From the NCBI GenBank assembly GCA_016208105.1, contig JACQYS010000019.1:1-64000 (forward strand): 64,000 bases of DNA. The letters run 5' to 3'. The stretch is from Desulfovibrio sp. Its GTDB lineage: Bacteria; Desulfobacterota; Desulfovibrionia; Desulfovibrionales; Desulfovibrionaceae. Both the position numbers and the translations under genes were made by a program. This document shows, one piece after another, positions 1 to 7,263 of this stretch. Numbering within the stretch: the stretch's first letter is position 1; the number at the start of each line of letters is the position of its first letter. A model generated the notes under the pieces. That model searched no databases. It was not told the origin of the DNA and saw only the letters and a list, made by a program, of their open reading frames with translations.

Positions 1-67
1 AGGCCTTTTCGGTTCCGAACCGGCGCTGGAATGTAATCAGGTCCATATCGTGGTAAGGTTTGGCCAT
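1..67 (-). mobile_element. IS1595-like transposase, 5' end only (cut by window edge)
   Basis: Only the first 22 codons are inside the window. They read MAKPYHDMDL followed by ITFQRRFGTEKA. A short N-terminus of the form FQxRFxTExA is typical of IS1595-family transposases, in which it precedes a zinc ribbon and a DDE-type catalytic domain, but those lie outside. The start at 67 is supported by a GGAGG ribosome site just upstream on the minus strand (about 71-77). Its position at the edge of an accessory region fits a mobile element. The family call rests on a very short stretch and is tentative. Confidence 0.45.
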
Positions 68-273
68 GGCGAGCCTCCTCAACAGTCTAGATTCTTTCTA
101 TAAAGTATGGAAATTGCGGAGCGAAGGCAATAGCCACGTTAAATTATCGCACCAAGTTTATTAGCAAATACGTTCTCCCTCGTCCAGTTTTCGTACTCCT
201 CCCGTGACCGCCCCGCCTGCCCCAGGCTACCCTTCCTGCCTCCACCCAGCATCTTCACCAAGAGGAGGAAAGG

Positions 274-516
274 ATGCCTATGAACTCTGTAAGTCCTGAC
301 AATGTTCATATTTCCGACGTCAGAGCTATTCTCTCTGACGACTTTTCAGCAACGACAATCAACAGAATCGTCATGGCGATAAAGACAAATCGCCCGTGCG
401 TCAGCTCCATTGCCTTGCCTGACTTGCGATATCTTCTTGCCGAGGACTTCTCTGCGAAGAAAATCAACAGGATCATGATGTCCCTCAAGTGCTTTTGCTT
501 GAAGGCGTATCAGTAG
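274..516 (+). CDS. small repeat protein of unknown function (80 aa)
   Basis: Not recognised. The start at 274 has a strong GAGGAGG site at 262-268; a second ATG at 280 is less well spaced. The protein has two copies of a roughly 23-residue unit: residues about 15-37 (DVRAILSDDFSA, then INRIVMAIK) and about 50-72 (DLRYLLAEDFSA, then INRIMMSLK). Each unit looks like one or two short helices with a conserved D-F-S-A turn and an INRI helix, so the protein may be a tiny helical repeat or DNA-binding protein. It is the first gene after the IS fragment and lies 31 bases upstream of the DUF6573-like gene, probably co-transcribed. Confidence 0.6.
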   Translation: MPMNSVSPDNVHISDVRAILSDDFSATTINRIVMAIKTNRPCVSSIALPDLRYLLAEDFSAKKINRIMMSLKCFCLKAYQ

Positions 517-547
517 ACCCGGCAAGCTGAAAATCGAAGGAGCTACC

Positions 548-931
548 ATGCCTGACGAATCCTGGCCTATCGTCTTCAGCTATACCCGCGCCCAGGCAAT
601 TGACGACGGGGTTCTGATCGATGTCACCACCGAGGCGAAAGAATACGGGTTCAACCTACCCTTTGTCATGGGTGACAACCTGTTCAATCGCTACGTCACC
701 CCTCCACCTGGACTGGAAGGGGAGGGGCAGTCTCTTGAAGGACGCCTGCACGACTTGATGACCCTTGCGGCTCTTTCAGCACGAAAGGGGCTCCAGCAGG
801 ATCAAGTCGAATTCGAAGTGCTGTTTCTGATGAATCCAGGGAAGCACGAAAAAGTCCAAGTCGTCCTCCATGTTGGCCCTGGTGATCATGGCGAACCAGT
901 CCTGACCCTTTGCTTACCGGAGGACCTGTGA
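548..931 (+). CDS. DUF6573-like protein
   Basis: A 127-aa protein whose N-terminus (FSYTRAQAIDDGVLIDVT, about residues 10-27) matches the hallmark of DUF6573. That family of small soluble proteins of unknown function is common on plasmids and integrative conjugative elements. The C-terminal half (about 85-125) reads as a beta-rich segment ending in HVGPGDHGEPVLTL. The start at 548 follows a GGAG site at 539-542. The location inside an integrase-bearing element fits the known distribution of the family. The function is not known. Confidence 0.7.
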   Translation: MPDESWPIVFSYTRAQAIDDGVLIDVTTEAKEYGFNLPFVMGDNLFNRYVTPPPGLEGEGQSLEGRLHDLMTLAALSARKGLQQDQVEFEVLFLMNPGKHEKVQVVLHVGPGDHGEPVLTLCLPEDL

Positions 932-1368
932 ACACTTTGGTCGGATGATTGACCGATTCGCCGCCTATACTCCGTGGGCATCTTGCCTGACGTCAACTCA
1001 AGGGAAGACCTAGCCCCTGCCTGAAAGAGAACTAATGGGGCGGGAATCAACACTGCCCCCTTCGTCACCTTGGGCTTCCTGCTCCGCCTCCCCATCCCCG
1101 CCTTCCCCCTGGCCCCCGGATTCGCGCGGGACACCCCCATCCTGGGATTTGGGGCTGGTCCTGGGGTTTGGGTATCCCCCCTTGGGCAAAATCCCAGGAA
1201 ATCGCAGATATGGCCCAATGTCCGTTTTCAGTGTCCCCCGTTTGATCAACGACACGAGAGAGGGCATGACCGCATGCGCAGTATCCTGCGCTTCTGGATT
1301 CAGTTGGCAGCAACCCCGCCGAGCCCGCCTGGATTGTCGCTCAAAGGGAGATTTGCTACTTCTGGACC
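932..1368. other. 437-bp gene-free spacer with repeated motifs and inverted repeats
   Basis: I see no convincing gene. The stretch has C-rich and G-rich runs and a long inverted repeat: CCTGGGATTT at about 1141-1150 against AAAATCCCAGG at about 1188-1198, with the C-run and CTTGGGCA inside it. A segment at about 1213-1226 (GGCCCAATGTCCGTTT) recurs near 7097-7108. A near-palindrome TGCGCAGTATCCTGCGC at about 1275-1291 recurs in better form near 4905-4920. Both recurrences are upstream of other genes of the same element, so this is probably a regulatory or replication/transfer control region. Confidence 0.5.
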
Positions 1369-2364
1369 ATGGCAAAGAAGTCCGACGGAAAGAAAGTCCT
1401 TCGCTTTGACTCCCACAGGATCAGGAGCGTTGCCTTTTGGTTTTGGGAGTACCAGAGGAGGAACCCTGCTTATCGCCATTTCTCTCATGTCATTGAAAAT
1501 TATAGGGCTTATTTCGATGAGCTTGGCGAACTTGAAGTCATCGAGTCAGAAGAGGTGTGCAAAGGCTTCGATGCCGACGCCTTCGACATGGAGGACCCGA
1601 ACCCCAAGAGCCATCCCTATACCCTGCACCTGGAGGAGAGATATGGGAAGAAAGCTCGTCTTAGTTTTTGCAGACTGTCATTCTTAACTGAAGCAGTGCG
1701 AAGGCGCTTTCATAGACTTTATCGCAACGCCTACATTGGCCTGAACACCGGAGAAGCTCTAGCTGCCGTCCTCAAAGGAAAGTCCGTCGCGTTCGAAAGC
1801 AAAGACCACATCGACATAAATGCCTTGCTTCGATCTTACTACAAATGGGCAATGAGTATCGACGACGATGCCCCCAACCATTACATGGCTGACCTGGACA
1901 AGACAGCAGGCATCCTCCTGGATCATAAGCAAGCCCTGAAAGACCCTGAGCAGGTGATGCTCGAGCTTCATGCCGTTAAAATATTCAATGCGACCATCGA
2001 CAGCATTTTTTCGAATAAGCGCATCAGCGACGAAACATTGGAAGCGGTTTACAAGCTCTGTCTTTCTGGCGATCACATCGTAAGCGCTGACATGACTCGA
2101 TTGATCATATTATGGATGTGGGACAAGGCCCATGAAAGCGACGACAACAATCCTTTAAGCTTTGACGAAGTTCATGAAATTCTCAAGGAAGCAATCCCTT
2201 TAAAGCATAGGCACAATGACAAGATAGCCACGCTGCTTCAAAAGAGACAGAGACTTTTCGAATACTATGAAAACCTCTGCACCAAGATCAACACCATGAA
2301 CCCGCTTTGCACCAAGCAAAATGGGAAGCAACTCCCCTCAATAAAAGACGTCCTCAGCATTTGA
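1369..2364 (+). CDS. element-borne protein of unknown function (331 aa)
   Basis: Not assigned to a family with confidence. The N-terminus (about 15-40) contains FWFWEYQRRNPAYR, which resembles the W-E-x-L-R-R-N-P-x-Y-R signature at the start of DUF6499/transcriptional-regulator-like proteins found on proteobacterial plasmids and ICEs. The rest is helix-rich and charged, without transmembrane segments or a recognisable catalytic motif. It is the first gene after a 437-bp control-like spacer. The ribosome site is weak (CTGGACC just before the ATG). No clear terminator follows. A regulator of element functions is an inference from the N-terminal motif only. Confidence 0.6.
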   Translation: MAKKSDGKKVLRFDSHRIRSVAFWFWEYQRRNPAYRHFSHVIENYRAYFDELGELEVIESEEVCKGFDADAFDMEDPNPKSHPYTLHLEERYGKKARLSFCRLSFLTEAVRRRFHRLYRNAYIGLNTGEALAAVLKGKSVAFESKDHIDINALLRSYYKWAMSIDDDAPNHYMADLDKTAGILLDHKQALKDPEQVMLELHAVKIFNATIDSIFSNKRISDETLEAVYKLCLSGDHIVSADMTRLIILWMWDKAHESDDNNPLSFDEVHEILKEAIPLKHRHNDKIATLLQKRQRLFEYYENLCTKINTMNPLCTKQNGKQLPSIKDVLSI

Positions 2365-2609
2365 GGCTTCTCCTCCCGCTCCAAGCCCCTCTTTCGACCC
2401 GCCTGAGAACTGCTTTCGGGTTTTCTTAGGTATCTGCCTGATCTTTTTAGTTTTCTGAGAGACAAAAGGTGTTTGGACCTCTTGTCCCCATCCATGATTG
2501 CACCTGAATTAGACCGCTCTCCATGAACAACGGCGCAATGGGGTCGGTCACAGGGACCGCCTCCCCAAAGAGCCACTCCCCCCGACAGGGGGCAGTCATG
2601 GAGGATGCA

Positions 2610-3845
2610 ATGAACAAGGACAACAAGTTGAACATCTCTGTCATCGGCGGTCCAGGCAAACCTCACACCTCGGGCGACAACAGCTCCACCATCAGCTCCA
2701 CCGGCGGCACTGGTGGCATGGGGTTCACCGGAGCCACGGGCGCTTCCGGTTTCGGTGGCGGACTCGGCAGGGAAATCAACTCGATCATGGACGAAGAAGA
2801 AAGCGTCGATGACTTTTCCAGGAAGGTTGCTGGCATAGGACTCTACGGCAGCACCGGTGGGGAAGGACAACACGGTCCGCTTGACAAAGTCCCGATGAAC
2901 AGCAGTTCGCTGGCGGCGATGGGTAAACTGTTCTCGGACAAGATCAACAAGATGGATAGCATCGACGCGATCCTCCAAGATTTTAACACGTGCCAGACTA
3001 AACTCGAACTTCTCCTGCAGAAGACCAACGCGGTCAATGCCTACTACGCATTCATGCAGGGTACGCGTCTTCTCAAGCTTCAGCGCATCCGGGGAAATAA
3101 GAAGGACTGGATCCAATGGATCAAGAAAGAGTTGCCCACTCTCGGGAAGCGCACTCGCGAGAAGTACATGAGCTTAGCTTCTATCCCCATGGTGGAAACG
3201 CACCTCGAATATGGCGTTGAGCGCTTGGCGGAGTTTGGCTCATTCTATGCCTCAAAGAGCGACACGGAACAGAATGAGATGGCTCCCGACCCCTTCAGCT
3301 GGTACATGAAGAAGTTCAACTTCCGCATAGACTCCAGCTATGACGAGCGCAAAGAGCATGTCAACGGTGCCCTTGAAGTGAGCAAGCTGGAGCGTCTGGG
3401 CATGGAGTTTCCCCTGGATGTGATGCTCAGCTTCCTTAGGAAGCATGACGCGCTGACAGGTGACGAGCGTAAGCATCTGATTAAGCTGTACAAGCAAGAC
3501 CCGCAGAAGCCGGTCGATCTGCTCAACAGGATTATCGCCAAGGAGCTGGAACGCAAGAACCTCATCGCTGGCACGAACCCTCCTCCTGCTGAGGAGAACT
3601 CTGACGCTAGCAATGACCAGAACACTCCTGACTCCGGTGCTGGTGAAGCTACGGCTGTGACGGGACCGAACATCGAAAAACAGGTCTTCACCCTTTGCAA
3701 GTCGCTGGAATCCGCGACCACTCCAGAGGGAATCAAGCTCGACAGCTCAATCGACCGGCATGTCTTGATGAGGCTCAAGAGCTTCATCGATCAGCTTCTG
3801 GAGATGAACCAGGACACCCAGAGCGCCCAAGACGCCGCTGCCTAA
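2610..3845 (+). CDS. Gly-rich N-terminus plus helical DUF3102-like core, unknown function
   Basis: I chose the start at 2610 because a GGAGG lies at 2600-2604; upstream ATGs at 2523 and 2598 have poor ribosome sites. From this start the product is 411 aa. Residues about 10-60 are rich in Gly, Ser and Thr with collagen-like GxT/GxG runs (GGTGGMGFTGATGASG). The middle contains AYYAFMQGTRLLKLQ, then a W-x-x-W-I-K-K-E-L helix and TREKYMSLASIP. That pattern, an enzyme-free helical core in which a lysine/arginine-rich 'work' helix is followed by a TxxxYMxLA helix, recalls DUF3102-type proteins of phages and plasmids. The C-terminus is acidic and low in complexity. It ends 63 bases before the transglycosylase-like gene, with a hairpin between them. 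Confidence 0.55.
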   Translation: MNKDNKLNISVIGGPGKPHTSGDNSSTISSTGGTGGMGFTGATGASGFGGGLGREINSIMDEEESVDDFSRKVAGIGLYGSTGGEGQHGPLDKVPMNSSSLAAMGKLFSDKINKMDSIDAILQDFNTCQTKLELLLQKTNAVNAYYAFMQGTRLLKLQRIRGNKKDWIQWIKKELPTLGKRTREKYMSLASIPMVETHLEYGVERLAEFGSFYASKSDTEQNEMAPDPFSWYMKKFNFRIDSSYDERKEHVNGALEVSKLERLGMEFPLDVMLSFLRKHDALTGDERKHLIKLYKQDPQKPVDLLNRIIAKELERKNLIAGTNPPPAEENSDASNDQNTPDSGAGEATAVTGPNIEKQVFTLCKSLESATTPEGIKLDSSIDRHVLMRLKSFIDQLLEMNQDTQSAQDAAA

Positions 3846-3862
3846 CCAGCAATAACCAACAA

Positions 3863-3890
3863 GGCCCCTCTGGGATCACCCGGAGGGGCC
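3863..3890 (+). terminator. intergenic hairpin between the Gly-rich and TGT-like genes
   Basis: GGCCCCTC (3863-3870) pairs with GAGGGGCC (3883-3890), with GGG/CCC pairs possible inside the loop. No T-run follows; instead the AAGGAG ribosome site of the next gene comes six bases later. It may attenuate transcription between the two genes or protect an mRNA end rather than terminate fully. Confidence 0.45.
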
Positions 3891-3908
3891 ACCCAAGGAG
3901 AACATCCC

Positions 3909-4829
3909 ATGAAAATATACCAGTCTTCTTTGAACATCTCCGTGATCAAGGAATTGAACAGGATCAACCCTGCCTTGAAGCCCAACGTTTTGATCACCTT
4001 CTACGGACTTGATCGTCCCATGGACTACACCAAGACCTACAGGAGCATGATCAACGGTTTGATTCTGGACTGCGGGGCGTTTAGCCTGAACAGGAAAAAG
4101 CTCAGCCCCGAAGCTCATGCCATCGAATGCGACAACCTCTTCCGGCAGTACAGGGACTACACGAAGCTGACTCAAAACGATTACGACTTCCTGTTCAGCT
4201 TTGACGACGACTTCACTCCCAATGGGTTCGACCACAATCTAGATCGACTGATGGACCTGGAGGCGGCGGGGATCAGCGCTGTGCCAGTAATCCATAACCT
4301 GCACAACCACGAGATCAAATACTTCATCGACGCCAAGCCCAAGTACCCGCTTGTTGCCATCGGTCAGTGCAAGGATGATGACCGGGACAATCTCGAAGTC
4401 CTTTTCGAGGCTGTTGACCCGCTCTACAGCAATGGCATCAGGGTCCATCTGTTCGGAATGACGACCCCCAAGTTGATAAGCCACGTCCCAGCTTACTCTT
4501 GCGACTCAATAGCTTGGTTGGATTACGCGAGCAGGGGACGGGCGTTGTACTATAACCCCGAAAGCGGTTCCCTCGACAAGGAAGAGCTGATTTACTTCCC
4601 CGACAAGCAGGACTTCGGCGATCCTGGGAAAGCAGTCTATTACAAGGAATACAGGTATATGGATGACTTTCTGGCCCACATCAAGTCCAAGCTTAACCTG
4701 GAATTGGAAGACCTCATCGCGGAGCAGACCCAAGCCATGTCCCTGAACTTGGTCAACGCCCTCTACTTCATGGAACTGGAGGAGCGGATCACGAAGGAGA
4801 ATCAGGACAGGGGCATTACGTTCCCGTAA
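3909..4829 (+). CDS. TGT/DpdA-like (queuine tRNA-ribosyltransferase fold) protein
   Basis: A 306-aa protein with the landmarks of the tRNA-guanine transglycosylase superfamily. LILDCGAFSLN (51-61) corresponds to the DSGGFQ-type loop, with D54 at the general-base position. FSFDDDFTPNG (97-106) and AVPVIHN (124-130) follow, then VAIGQ (149-153). HLFGMTTP (180-187) and SCDSIAWLDYASRG (197-210) come last, with D199 where TGTs carry the nucleophilic aspartate. TGT enzymes swap guanine for a 7-deazaguanine in tRNA. DpdA relatives do this in DNA and are phage- or island-borne. No zinc-site Cys cluster is obvious. The start has AAGGAG at 3896-3901. Its element context favours a DpdA-like role, but the substrate is inferred. 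Confidence 0.6.
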   Translation: MKIYQSSLNISVIKELNRINPALKPNVLITFYGLDRPMDYTKTYRSMINGLILDCGAFSLNRKKLSPEAHAIECDNLFRQYRDYTKLTQNDYDFLFSFDDDFTPNGFDHNLDRLMDLEAAGISAVPVIHNLHNHEIKYFIDAKPKYPLVAIGQCKDDDRDNLEVLFEAVDPLYSNGIRVHLFGMTTPKLISHVPAYSCDSIAWLDYASRGRALYYNPESGSLDKEELIYFPDKQDFGDPGKAVYYKEYRYMDDFLAHIKSKLNLELEDLIAEQTQAMSLNLVNALYFMELEERITKENQDRGITFP

Positions 4830-4854
4830 GGATGAAGGGGAAATGCTGATTTTG

Positions 4855-4879
4855 AAGGACCGGTGACGAGCCGGTCCTT
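4855..4879 (+). terminator. rho-independent terminator after the TGT-like gene
   Basis: AAGGACCGG (4855-4863) pairs perfectly with CCGGTCCTT (4871-4879) around a seven-base loop and is followed by TTCTTT. This is a standard intrinsic terminator placed 26 bases after the stop codon of the transglycosylase-like gene. Confidence 0.85.
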
Positions 4880-4967
4880 TTCTTTGGCCCAACGAAAACC
4901 GCGTGCGCAGGATCCTGCGCTTCGAGTTCAGGCGAGTTCAGCTTCCGAGCTTTTTGACCCCGTCATA

Positions 4968-5002
4968 GAGATATTACCTCATAAACCACAGGAGGTTATC
5001 TC
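4968..5002 (+). promoter_or_regulatory. hairpin that can mask the ribosome site of the HTH/AbrB-like gene
   Basis: GAGATA..ACCTC (about 4968-4980) can pair with GAGGT.TATCTC (about 4992-5002). The 3' arm contains the GGAGG of the next gene, whose ATG is at 5004. In the folded RNA the ribosome site would be paired, so translation could be gated by temperature, a ligand or a protein. A duplicated near-palindrome (TGCGCAGGATCCTGCGC, about 4904-4920) lies just upstream. Confidence 0.4.
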
Positions 5003-5003
5003 A

Positions 5004-5423
5004 ATGTCAAAGAAAACTGCCGATACCCACAAGGACACTCCCAAGAGGAAGCACTTCGAGTCGAAGTTCGACGAAAAGACCCTCCGGGAAATGATCAACG
5101 CCGGGAAGACCGCTGACGAAATTCAGCAAGCCCTCGGCGTGGTCAGCAAGCAGAGCCTCAGGCAGCACGTCCTGAAGCTCATCACACGGGACCGCAAGGT
5201 CTACGAAGTGCCGGGACTCTATGTCCGGAACCTGAAAAGGCCCATGGTCAATTTCAAGGGCGAAGTCCGCCTCACCAAGAACATGCTGGACTTCCCCGGA
5301 TCGACCTATGAGCCCAATGACCAGTTTGAGATCGAGATCGACAACGAGAAGATCGTTCTCACCAGGATCATTGAACAGGCGGACCAGCCCCTGGACTCAC
5401 CAGAGCCCTTCGAAAAGATGTGA
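5004..5423 (+). CDS. small HTH plus AbrB/SpoVT-like regulator (139 aa)
   Basis: The start at 5004 is fixed by AGGAGG at 4990-4995; the frame is open further upstream but without a ribosome site. Residues about 20-65 (FDEKTLREMINAG, then IQQALGVVSKQSLRQHV) look like a helix-turn-helix. Residues about 85-130 (GEVRLTKNMLDFPG, YEPNDQFEIEIDNEKIVL) have the beta-hairpin pattern of AbrB/SpoVT swapped-hairpin DNA-binding domains. This suggests a small transcription factor of the element, possibly autoregulated. It lies alone between a terminator at 4855-4879 and an inverted repeat at 5431-5462. Confidence 0.55.
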   Translation: MSKKTADTHKDTPKRKHFESKFDEKTLREMINAGKTADEIQQALGVVSKQSLRQHVLKLITRDRKVYEVPGLYVRNLKRPMVNFKGEVRLTKNMLDFPGSTYEPNDQFEIEIDNEKIVLTRIIEQADQPLDSPEPFEKM

Positions 5424-5430
5424 GGAGCCC

Positions 5431-5462
5431 GGTCACACCTGTCTACCCAGGTAGGTGTGACC
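5431..5462 (+). terminator. inverted repeat after the HTH/AbrB-like gene
   Basis: GGTCACACCT (5431-5440) pairs with AGGTGTGACC (5453-5462), with CTACC/GGTAG pairing also possible inside. It starts eight bases after the stop codon. There is no strong T-run, so it is a probable but not certain terminator. It lies between convergent genes and may serve both strands. Confidence 0.55.
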
Positions 5463-5551
5463 ACTCTTCTTGCAGCATTGGCGTCCTTCAGCTCATCTCT
5501 TGATTTCAGTGGGATGCGAGGATTCCCTTCGATCCCCTTCATTTGATGGAA

Positions 5552-6595
5552 TCAAAGGAATGTCTGGCCAACAATCTTGGACTTGAGATAAACACCTAAT
5601 GGATACTCATCAAAATACATGTGACAGTTCCTCATCATTTGTTTCAGCATCATAGACACCGAAAGAATGCCACCACCTTGCCGTTCATTAAAGTTCTCGA
5701 AGAAATACTCCTCGAAAGACTTCGCTTTGTCGACGTCATCACCACTGGCGACGGACATCATGCGAAGAAACTTTTTCATAAAGCGCTTAATGTTGAACAA
5801 TTTGAAGTCAATCTTATCAAAAACCACCCCAGGGGAAATGGAGCATGCGTCAATCATTCGTTTAATTTTCAGCTTCTTAAAGAAGGTACTTTTATATCGA
5901 CATTCTATGCGTATAAAATCATTTAACTTCGACTTCTTGTGATAAACATATGAACCCAGCGTCGTCGATGTCCTTGGATTGCTGCAATAAAACGTCGTAT
6001 TGTACATCTTGTTGACGCTACTCCTGGAATGCTTCTGATGCATGGTGCAGGAGATTATCTTCAGAAGGCGCAGATTGTCTGCACTGGAGATGTCAAGAGA
6101 GTACTCAACTGATGTCAGAGAATAACTCATTCCAAAGACTGATTGAATATAATTGATTAAATGAATATCAGGATGAATAAGCCTAATGGAGAGTCCCTTG
6201 TAGAAGTTGTTTGCGTTGACATAGACGATGAAGATCCAATATCGAGTCCCATTGACGTCAACGTAAGCCCTGAACATGTTGCTGGACTTACCAACCGAAT
6301 GAATACCTGAAAAATGACCCTGAACAAATCTCCTGGCAGCAGACCTAGTGAATACGTTGACCGGATAAAATATTTTAATGAAATCGATTGAAAGGTTGGT
6401 GGTGATGTTGAAGCTGTCGAAGTCGAGATGCTGTTGTAAATAAGCCAGCTTCAGTTTGTCCTTGATTCTTAAATAATCAATGGTGTTGATTTTCGATTTT
6501 TTTGGAAAATTAAAAACATAATTATAGTAACTTTTAAATGTTTTCTTATCATTCAAAATAGCGGCAACATTTGCATCGTCATTTACAGTGCTCAT
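5552..6595 (-). CDS. AT-rich replication-initiator-like protein (347 aa)
   Basis: The gene is visibly more AT-rich than its neighbours, with Lys/Asn/Ile/Phe/Tyr-rich coding, which suggests a separate origin. Around residues 165-245 it has VEYSLDISSADN, then TTFYCSNPRTSTTLG, a tyrosine-lysine strand (YVYHKKSK) and FIRIECRYKS. The order E-x-x-L-D ... T-x-Y-x-(S/G)-x-R-x-S ... Y-x-K ... R-I-E-x-R is the pattern of Rep_trans and phage rolling-circle initiator proteins. These nick DNA at an origin through a tyrosine. Start and stop look normal and the ribosome site is weak (AAGGGTG). An initiator for the element is the best guess; the family is not proven. Confidence 0.45.
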   Translation of the reverse strand: MSTVNDDANVAAILNDKKTFKSYYNYVFNFPKKSKINTIDYLRIKDKLKLAYLQQHLDFDSFNITTNLSIDFIKIFYPVNVFTRSAARRFVQGHFSGIHSVGKSSNMFRAYVDVNGTRYWIFIVYVNANNFYKGLSIRLIHPDIHLINYIQSVFGMSYSLTSVEYSLDISSADNLRLLKIISCTMHQKHSRSSVNKMYNTTFYCSNPRTSTTLGSYVYHKKSKLNDFIRIECRYKSTFFKKLKIKRMIDACSISPGVVFDKIDFKLFNIKRFMKKFLRMMSVASGDDVDKAKSFEEYFFENFNERQGGGILSVSMMLKQMMRNCHMYFDEYPLGVYLKSKIVGQTFL

Positions 6596-7263
6596 TACGC
6601 ACCCTTCAGCATATCAGATTCAGCGTCAGACTCCCGTCCCTGTCCCGTGCCTGGGACCTCTCGTCAGGCTCCTGCCCTCTCCATCTGTACCATCCACTCT
6701 TTGAGCTGTCAGCACCCATCCGCCAGGGCCTGACCTTTTAATATCTCTAAATAGTTAGAAAATGAGCAGAGGCGGTGTTCTTACCGAAGCATTCATACAG
6801 ATATTAATATGCAATGAGAATCAACCTTTACCAAGGAGACTCGTATGCTAACAGTGTTGCCTGCTTCGGCAGGAATAATAATTGTTCAAATCATACGGAA
6901 CGAGATTTTCAGAGAGGTGCTAAAAGCGGCTATTATCGTAGTGATACGAAAGAAGCTGTGAAGAGCATTTCGTGTGAAGAAGGTGCTCTTTATGGGACCC
7001 TTCTTCTTGTTTATTACTGCTATTGATAACGGCAGAATTCCCCGCCTCCTTTCGAGTTTTTCAGTGTCTTCACAGAGATATTAAAACGCATCCTGCCCAA
7101 TGTCCGTTTCTCCATAGAAACGGACATTCAGGCCCATACCCCGAAAACGTCAAAGTATTCTGTCTGGTTACATGGGATTGCCCCTTGGGCATCCCCCCCC
7201 GTGCCATTTCAAAAGGACGAATCTACCATCCTGGAACTGAAAACGGACTTTCAAGGAGGGACC
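6596..7263. other. 668-bp gene-free region with several hairpins
   Basis: This spacer separates the Rep-like gene (minus) from the recombinase (plus). It is partly AT-rich and holds a perfect inverted repeat AATGTCCGTTTC/GAAACGGACATT (7099-7110 and 7117-7128), and a GAAGAAGG/CCTTCTTC hairpin (6976-6983 and 6999-7006) followed by TTGTTTATT. It also holds a segment, CCCCTTGGGCATCCC, near 7181-7196 that resembles part of the 932-1368 spacer. A 70-codon open frame at 6814 is not convincing. The region could hold an origin, promoters or a small RNA; nothing is proven. Confidence 0.45.
6976..7010 (+). terminator. possible intrinsic terminator
   Basis: GAAGAAGG (6976-6983) pairs with CCTTCTTC (6999-7006) and is followed by TTGTTTATT. 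The loop is 15 bases and the stem is short, so termination on the plus strand is possible but weak. No clear gene precedes it on this strand. Confidence 0.35.

Noticed and set aside
2265-3116. 283-codon open frame on the minus strand
   Set aside because: Shadow of the 331-aa and Gly-rich genes; no ribosome site and no motif.
6814-7026. 70-codon open frame on the plus strand
   Set aside because: It has an AGGAGACTC-like stretch inside rather than before it and no pattern of a protein; it crosses a hairpin. Kept as non-coding spacer.
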